Positions 35,003 to 39,050 of a DNA stretch of 39,050 nt are shown one piece after another. Source of the stretch: Flavobacteriales bacterium (GTDB lineage Bacteria > Bacteroidota > Bacteroidia > Flavobacteriales > Flavobacteriaceae); contig QIJL01000029.1 in the NCBI GenBank assembly GCA_003232435.1, forward strand, positions 1-39,050. The letters are read 5' to 3'. Both the position numbers and the translations under genes were made by a program. The notes below the pieces were generated by a model, which worked only from the letters and a program-made list of their open reading frames with translations, was not told the origin of the DNA and made no database searches. Position 1 is the first letter of the stretch. Each line of letters opens with the position of its first letter.

Positions 35003-35023
35003 ACCCTGAAATTAATTCAGGGT
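35003..35023 (+). other. Hairpin upstream of first SIMPL gene
   Basis: A perfect 8-bp stem ACCCTGAA / TTCAGGGT with a 5-nt loop lies 16 bases before the ATG of the exported SIMPL-like gene. No T-run follows on either strand, so it may be a 5'-leader structure rather than a terminator. Confidence 0.5.
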
Positions 35024-35038
35024 GAAAAATCAAAAATC

Positions 35039-35650
35039 ATGAAAAATCTATTTCTAAGTTTCGCTTTCGCCTTAACCACTATGGGTCTTTTCGCCCAAGG
35101 CAATCAAAACACCATTTCTGTCGGTGGAGTTCACAAATATAGCATAGCACCAGAATACAAGGCCAATATGATCATCAGTATGAGCAATGTCTATTACGAT
35201 GCCGAGACTATGACCTTTTCGTCTATTAAATCAGGTTATCTTGATAAATTGGCCAAAGTGGGGATCAGCAGCGATCGCTTGACCGAAAACGAATTGCAAT
35301 ACTTACTTTCCGGTTATGATAAGGAAGGAACGGTTTTGACTTTCGTTACCAAGTCGTTAGATGAAATGAATAAATTTCTTAAGGTCAAATCAGTGGGAGT
35401 TACAAAGTCAGATACAAATCTCGTTGTTGAGATGACAGATGCCCAAATGGCCGAATATGCCAAGATGGCTTATGAAAACGCAAAACAAAAAGCAGAGGCC
35501 TTGGCCAAGAAGATCGGAAGAACCATCGGAAAAGCTACTTCCATCAGTGACTCGAACAGCAATAAAATTTACGATTCGATGTACTATGGCTACGGAAACT
35601 CATTTGATTCAAAAGAATATCATATTTCGGTATCCTTCGAATTGTTATAA
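35039..35650 (+). CDS. Exported SIMPL (DUF541)-like protein
   Basis: A 203-residue protein with a signal peptide (MKNLFLSFAFALTTMGLFAQ). The body fits the SIMPL/DUF541 layout: an N-terminal ISVGGVHKYSIAPEYKANMIISM strand region, a central segment, and the helix EYAKMAYENAKQKAEALAKKIGRTIGKATSI followed by C-terminal strands. SIMPL proteins are periplasmic or outer-membrane-associated with poorly defined roles. A shorter homologue without signal peptide follows at 35770. Confidence 0.82.
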   Translation: MKNLFLSFAFALTTMGLFAQGNQNTISVGGVHKYSIAPEYKANMIISMSNVYYDAETMTFSSIKSGYLDKLAKVGISSDRLTENELQYLLSGYDKEGTVLTFVTKSLDEMNKFLKVKSVGVTKSDTNLVVEMTDAQMAEYAKMAYENAKQKAEALAKKIGRTIGKATSISDSNSNKIYDSMYYGYGNSFDSKEYHISVSFELL

Positions 35651-35676
35651 TAATCTTTAGTTGGTTGTTTATTGAG

Positions 35677-35735
35677 AGAGCCTTGTTTGCCCAAGAAATA
35701 TGTCCATGTTACTTAACGGCACACAACAAGGCTCT
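35677..35735. other. Long-loop inverted repeat between SIMPL genes
   Basis: A perfect 11-bp inverted repeat AGAGCCTTGTT / AACAAGGCTCT encloses 37 bases and is followed by TCTT on the plus strand. It could be a weak terminator or processing site between the two paralogues. Confidence 0.5.
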
Positions 35736-35769
35736 TCTTAAATAATCTGCCCAAAATAAATACCATACC

Positions 35770-36330
35770 ATGAACAACCTAAACAACGGAATTGTAGTCA
35801 ACGGCGTTTTTGAATATGCGATAAAACCGGAATACTGTATCAAAATGGTACTGAGCTTGCAGAATGTAAATTTCGATCGGCCCACTGTAACCTATAGTGA
35901 TATTCGAGAGGAGTATATGGAAAAACTCGTCGATGAAGGAATCGCCGGTCAGCCCGATGTACACTTGAAAGAAGACCCTTTGGCCTATTCTCTGATGGGT
36001 TATGAAATGGAGGGCAACATCATCGAGTACAAGACCGAATCGTTGCAAATGGCCCAAAAGTTCTTGTCTATCAAATCAGACGGGGTATTTAAATCAGATT
36101 CGATCATGTGGATCGAATTGACCGATGAAGAAATGGCAGACTATGCCAAAAAGGCTTTCGAAAATGCCAAGCAGAGGGCCATGGCGATTGCGAAAAACGT
36201 GGGCAAAGGTTTGGGCGATGTCATCTTTATCGAGGATACCAACCCAAAAAAGTATATGGACGGACTTTACCAAACCGATAATTTGCAAATAAGGGAGTAT
36301 TACATAAAAGCTGCTTTTGAACTTGTTTAA
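35770..36330 (+). CDS. SIMPL-like paralogue lacking a signal peptide
   Basis: A 186-residue homologue of the preceding protein, aligned along its whole length: GIVVNGVFEYAIKPEYCIKMVLSLQNV matches ISVGGVHKYSIAPEYKANMIISMSNV, and MADYAKKAFENAKQRAMAIAKNVGKGLG matches the helix of the first. It begins directly at the domain, with no leader, so it should stay in the cytoplasm. This is unusual for SIMPL proteins. It lies six bases before the DUF4846 lipoprotein gene, probably in one transcript. Confidence 0.8.
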   Translation: MNNLNNGIVVNGVFEYAIKPEYCIKMVLSLQNVNFDRPTVTYSDIREEYMEKLVDEGIAGQPDVHLKEDPLAYSLMGYEMEGNIIEYKTESLQMAQKFLSIKSDGVFKSDSIMWIELTDEEMADYAKKAFENAKQRAMAIAKNVGKGLGDVIFIEDTNPKKYMDGLYQTDNLQIREYYIKAAFELV

Positions 36331-36336
36331 AGAACG

Positions 36337-37209
36337 ATGAAATTCCTGTGGACAATAGCCATCATTTGTGCGCTCTTTCTTAATTGCAAAGAAGGGAATT
36401 CCAATACGCAAGTAAAAACTGTAGTAGCTGATCAAAAGATTCCTAGTTCTGCTTTGTTTGATTTACCGGGAAATACAATTGCAGAACGTTTTAATGTTCC
36501 TGAAGGATATACAAGGATAAAAGTTGATTCTGCTTCCTTTGGAAAATATCTTAGAAATCTTCCCCTGAAGGATGCCGGCGAAAAAGTAATGTACTTTGAC
36601 GGAAGCACCAAAAACAAAAACAATGTCTACGATGCCGTTATAGATCTACCTATCGGTAAACGCGACCTGCACCAATGTGCCGATGCGGTAATGCGATTAC
36701 GGGCGGAATACTTTTTCAATCACAAAAAATACGATAGTATCCATTTTAATTTTACCAACGGATTTCGCGCCGATTATTCAAATTGGCGAAAAGGAAAAAG
36801 AATCTCCGTAAACGGAAACAATGTTAGATGGAACAATAGCGGACAACCTTCCGATTCTTATCAAACCTTTTGGAAATATCTTGAAATGGTCTTCAGCTAT
36901 GCTGGTACGGCATCTTTGGAAAGGGAGATGAAGGCGATTTCCTTGGCAGAATTAAAAATCGGCGATGTTTTTATCAAAGGTGGCTTTCCCGGCCATGCTG
37001 TCATTGTGGTCGATATGGCCAGAAATAAAAGCACGGGTAAAAAGATATTTCTTTTGGCTCAGAGCTATATGCCTGCCCAAGAAATTCAAATCCTAAAAAA
37101 TCCGGATAATTCAGAATTAAGTCCTTGGTATAGTTCTGGGATTTCAAATGAATTGCGAACCCCGGAATGGGTGTTTAAAAAAACAGAATTAAGACGATTC
37201 GTCGATTAG
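36337..37209 (+). CDS. DUF4846 domain-containing lipoprotein
   Basis: A 290-residue predicted lipoprotein (lipobox FLNC, Cys17). The body matches DUF4846, with RFNVPEGYTRIKVDSASFGKYLRNLPL near the start, the conserved DLHQCADAVMRLRAEYF segment, FRADYSNWRKGKR, and GDVFIKGGFPGHAVIVVDMA, followed by the QSYMPAQEIQIL segment. Its biochemical role is unknown; the GHA motif recalls a papain-like His loop and DLHQCAD would supply a Cys, but that is speculation. It is coupled by a short gap to the cytoplasmic SIMPL paralogue. Confidence 0.88.
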   Translation: MKFLWTIAIICALFLNCKEGNSNTQVKTVVADQKIPSSALFDLPGNTIAERFNVPEGYTRIKVDSASFGKYLRNLPLKDAGEKVMYFDGSTKNKNNVYDAVIDLPIGKRDLHQCADAVMRLRAEYFFNHKKYDSIHFNFTNGFRADYSNWRKGKRISVNGNNVRWNNSGQPSDSYQTFWKYLEMVFSYAGTASLEREMKAISLAELKIGDVFIKGGFPGHAVIVVDMARNKSTGKKIFLLAQSYMPAQEIQILKNPDNSELSPWYSSGISNELRTPEWVFKKTELRRFVD

Positions 37210-37297
37210 ATTTGACGAAATACTCAAACCGAACGTTTCTTTTTGTCTCAGAATCCGAAGGATTCGCATATTTGTAAATACCCAATAGTCCGATATT

Positions 37298-37314
37298 CGA
37301 CCCCAACGGGGTCG
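37298..37314. repeat. CGACCCC/GGGGTCG palindrome
   Basis: A perfect 7-bp stem with a 3-nt loop lies in the gap between the DUF4846 gene and the DUF4386 pseudogene. No T-run follows. It resembles short REP-like intergenic palindromes. The rest of 37210-37353 shows no gene. Confidence 0.55.
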
Positions 37315-37353
37315 TATCTATGAATTTCACTATTTGCTATAAATATTGAATCT

Positions 37354-38044
37354 CTACAAGATTTTCTTTCCATGAGGTTTCACGCCAACAACCATAGGCA
37401 GATTCCTAGTTCCCCAATACTCGAAGGAATACTAACAATTGTCGAGAACATGGTTTTTCCGTAACCATCAAAAAGAAAATATCCACAAAATCGATAAGGT
37501 ATCCGAAGCAACCCAACATCAACATAATACCCAAAGATTTAGGAAGAAAACCAGATTTGTACACCAAATATCCGAACGGAAGTAACCACAATCCCCAAAA
37601 TATGTTGGCGGCCAAATTTCCATTACTGTACGATTACAAAGACAACATTACGTGGGTGTTCAGTTCTTCTTTCGAAAAGACCTTTAAGTATGCTTCATCG
37701 CTCAGCAGGTCTAGTACATCAATTTGATGAACAATGTTCAAATACGAAATGGGTACGCTAACAATTGCAAAAATGACCATCAACATTGCATGTTCTTTAT
37801 TTACCGAGCTCAGCAATCGGTAGAGGGCCAATGGCAACAAAATAAATGCGACACAACTAAGCAGCCCCATGACAATCCCAAATTGAAAGAGCGATTTGGA
37901 TTCCAAGATATTACTAATTGTTTTGGCCGCATCATCTCAAACGACCAATTGCGATGGAACGTACATCATGCTTATCACGCCGGTAATGATAAGCAAGAGA
38001 TAGAAGAGTCCGGCAATTCGGGCATTTTTCTTAGTTGGTTTCAT
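37354..38044 (-). pseudogene. DUF4386 membrane protein, multiply inactivated
   Basis: The minus strand encodes a DUF4386 multi-spanning membrane protein in pieces. The start MKPTKKNARIAGLFYLLLI is followed by a TGA where a Trp codon is expected (after SQLVV), then ILESKSLFQFGIVMG to NTHVMLSL, a TAA, and SYSNGNLAANIFWGLWLLPFG in the same frame. After DIFF the homologous sequence moves to another frame (DGYGKTMFSTIVSIPSSIGE), and a further shift precedes the final VGVKPHGKK. Two nonsense changes and two frameshifts in one gene argue for true decay. Confidence 0.9.
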
Positions 38045-38061
38045 TTTTTTGGTTTTTTGCA

Positions 38062-38934
38062 CTACTCCAAAATCGATTTTAGGCTAACTTCATGCCATTT
38101 ATCATGCTGATCAATATACTGCAATATTGCCGCATGACTTGCTCCCACCAACACCATAATCCGTTTATCTTTTTCATTTGTGTATTTTTGAATCATTGAC
38201 CACATATATAGATTCCTTTTGTACCATTCCGCTGTTAAAAATGGGCCGATAAAATTATCATGCCCTCCCGCCTTTAATGGTATTTCATTGTGAAATTCAT
38301 TACTCATATCTCTCAATTCAGGAGAATTTAAATAATTGGTCAAGTCAATGAGGGAAGTGCCTTTTTCTATTTTATTATCAAATTCGAGTGTGAAAGTTTC
38401 TATTAGACTTGTAATTCTCGACTGAAGTTCGGCTTGGCCGCTTTTATAAATCACGGTCATAACACTATCAAATGGGAACTCGGTTTCGCCATAGTCAATG
38501 CCAATGACACCTTTCAGGTTATTCTTTTGGGCTGTTCTAAATGCCAATTGAAATATCTCGTTCTTTTTATAAAAATCACTGAGGTTATCTTGAACAAAGT
38601 ACTTACCCTGTTGGTAGAGATTAAAGAGAGAATCCAACTCAACTTGTTCTTCATAGTTCCATTCAACAAATATCTTAGATGGTTTAAACTCTTCTATCTT
38701 AGATGCGATAAATTCCAGCTCTTTTTGCGATTCTTCTTTTAAGATATCAAATGATTTTGTCTTGGCAACATCTGCTCCCGGGTTGTTATAGTGAAAGGTT
38801 CCTACAAGCAAAACTTGAGTTGCATCTTGATGAAATTTTGATTTACTTGATTCATCCGACTTTTCTTGTTGATAACATCCTATCATAACGCTTGCGATAA
38901 AGAAAATAACAAATCTTGTTTTTAAGTTCTTCAT
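38062..38934 (-). CDS. DUF5694 domain-containing lipoprotein
   Basis: A 290-residue predicted lipoprotein (VMIGC, Cys20). The motif VLLVGTFHYNNPG near residues 42-54 and a C-terminal VGASHAAILQYI are the hallmarks of DUF5694, whose GTFH and GASH pattern recalls the TraB/Tiki/ChaN group of metal-dependent hydrolases; that relation is inferred. FVEWNYEEQ supplies a further conserved acidic segment. It lies upstream of the DUF4386 pseudogene on the same strand with a 17-base gap, so the two were probably one transcript. Confidence 0.85.
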   Translation of the reverse strand: MKNLKTRFVIFFIASVMIGCYQQEKSDESSKSKFHQDATQVLLVGTFHYNNPGADVAKTKSFDILKEESQKELEFIASKIEEFKPSKIFVEWNYEEQVELDSLFNLYQQGKYFVQDNLSDFYKKNEIFQLAFRTAQKNNLKGVIGIDYGETEFPFDSVMTVIYKSGQAELQSRITSLIETFTLEFDNKIEKGTSLIDLTNYLNSPELRDMSNEFHNEIPLKAGGHDNFIGPFLTAEWYKRNLYMWSMIQKYTNEKDKRIMVLVGASHAAILQYIDQHDKWHEVSLKSILE

Positions 38935-38989
38935 TTTAGTATATTCTTATAGGAGAATTTGTAACTGTTCAGCCGAAGTGCTTTCTCCA

Positions 38990-39050
38990 CCCCTTTGTCA
39001 TTCCGAACCTGCCTGCCTGCAGGCAGGCGAAGTGAGGAATCCCTTGGGAG
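38990..39050. repeat. Palindromic intergenic repeat at window end
   Basis: The block reading CTTTGTCATTCCGAACC, then GCCTGCCTGCAGGCAGGC (a perfect 18-bp palindrome at 39011-39028), then GAAGTGAGGAATC looks like a widespread Bacteroidota intergenic repeat. The window ends inside or just after it. Confidence 0.6.

Noticed and set aside
35003-35023. Terminator of the small membrane protein gene
   Set aside because: The stem is perfect, but A-rich rather than T-rich sequence follows on the plus strand and no T-run is present on the minus strand.
37406-37906. Two separate small membrane-protein genes
   Set aside because: The pieces continue one DUF4386 sequence in the same frame across a TAA, with further homologous sequence upstream and downstream, so they are parts of one pseudogene.

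Overview
The window reads as a chromosomal segment of a marine-type member of the Flavobacteriaceae (Bacteroidota). Supporting signs are gliding genes gldB and gldC, a FtsZ with a long acidic tail ending in the flavobacterial-type peptide, DUF4249/DUF4846/DUF5694/DUF4386 family genes, a TonB-dependent receptor with STN and carboxypeptidase-like domains, near absence of Shine-Dalgarno sites, and TAnnTTTG-type -7 promoter elements. The genus cannot be fixed from the sequence alone.

Left part (1-16967, minus strand): a nearly complete dcw division/cell-wall cluster in the order mraZ, rsmH, ftsL-like, ftsI (PASTA-type PBP), murE, mraY, murD, ftsW, murG, murC, ftsQ, ftsA, ftsZ. It is followed by a terminator-like hairpin, a GatB/YqeY-domain gene, a small DksA/TraR-type zinc-finger gene and a tRNA-Arg(TCG) with its own terminator. 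Most genes overlap or abut, so this is one transcription unit driven from upstream of mraZ, where three 10-bp-spaced GTGGTA boxes form a likely MraZ autoregulatory operator. murF and ddl are not in the cluster. The operon is interrupted by short tandem repeats and hairpin repeats (ftsW/murD gap, rsmH/ftsL gap, 3' end of murG).

Centre (17216-23716, plus strand): a divergent four-gene operon for outer-membrane/periplasmic proteins: an exported protein of unknown function, a TonB-dependent receptor (STN + regulatory domain + plug + barrel), a DUF4249 lipoprotein and a large exported protein with a plug-like domain but no barrel. The substrate is unknown.

Right-centre (23817-26785): an alpha/beta hydrolase and the GTPase engB, separated by a 24-copy heptamer array plus octamer and hexamer arrays; then a four-helix-bundle (S23-like) pseudogene carrying a 171-bp MITE-like insertion with perfect 14-bp inverted ends, and a small CxxC protein.

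Right part (26786-39050): a subclass B1-type metallo-beta-lactamase in an operon with a PhoD-like lipoprotein phosphatase; gldC-gldB opposite nadE; a LuxR-type response regulator whose phospho-acceptor Asp is Glu; dnaG whose zinc-ribbon ligands are all replaced; a small membrane protein; a tandem pair of SIMPL-like proteins (one exported, one not) with a DUF4846 lipoprotein; a DUF4386 pseudogene with two stops and two frameshifts; and a DUF5694 lipoprotein. The window ends in a palindromic intergenic repeat.

The strongest unexplained pattern is that short tandem arrays of period 7 or 8 repeatedly begin in or a few bases after the stop codon of the preceding gene. In several arrays nearly every unit carries a stop codon, so all three sense frames are closed.
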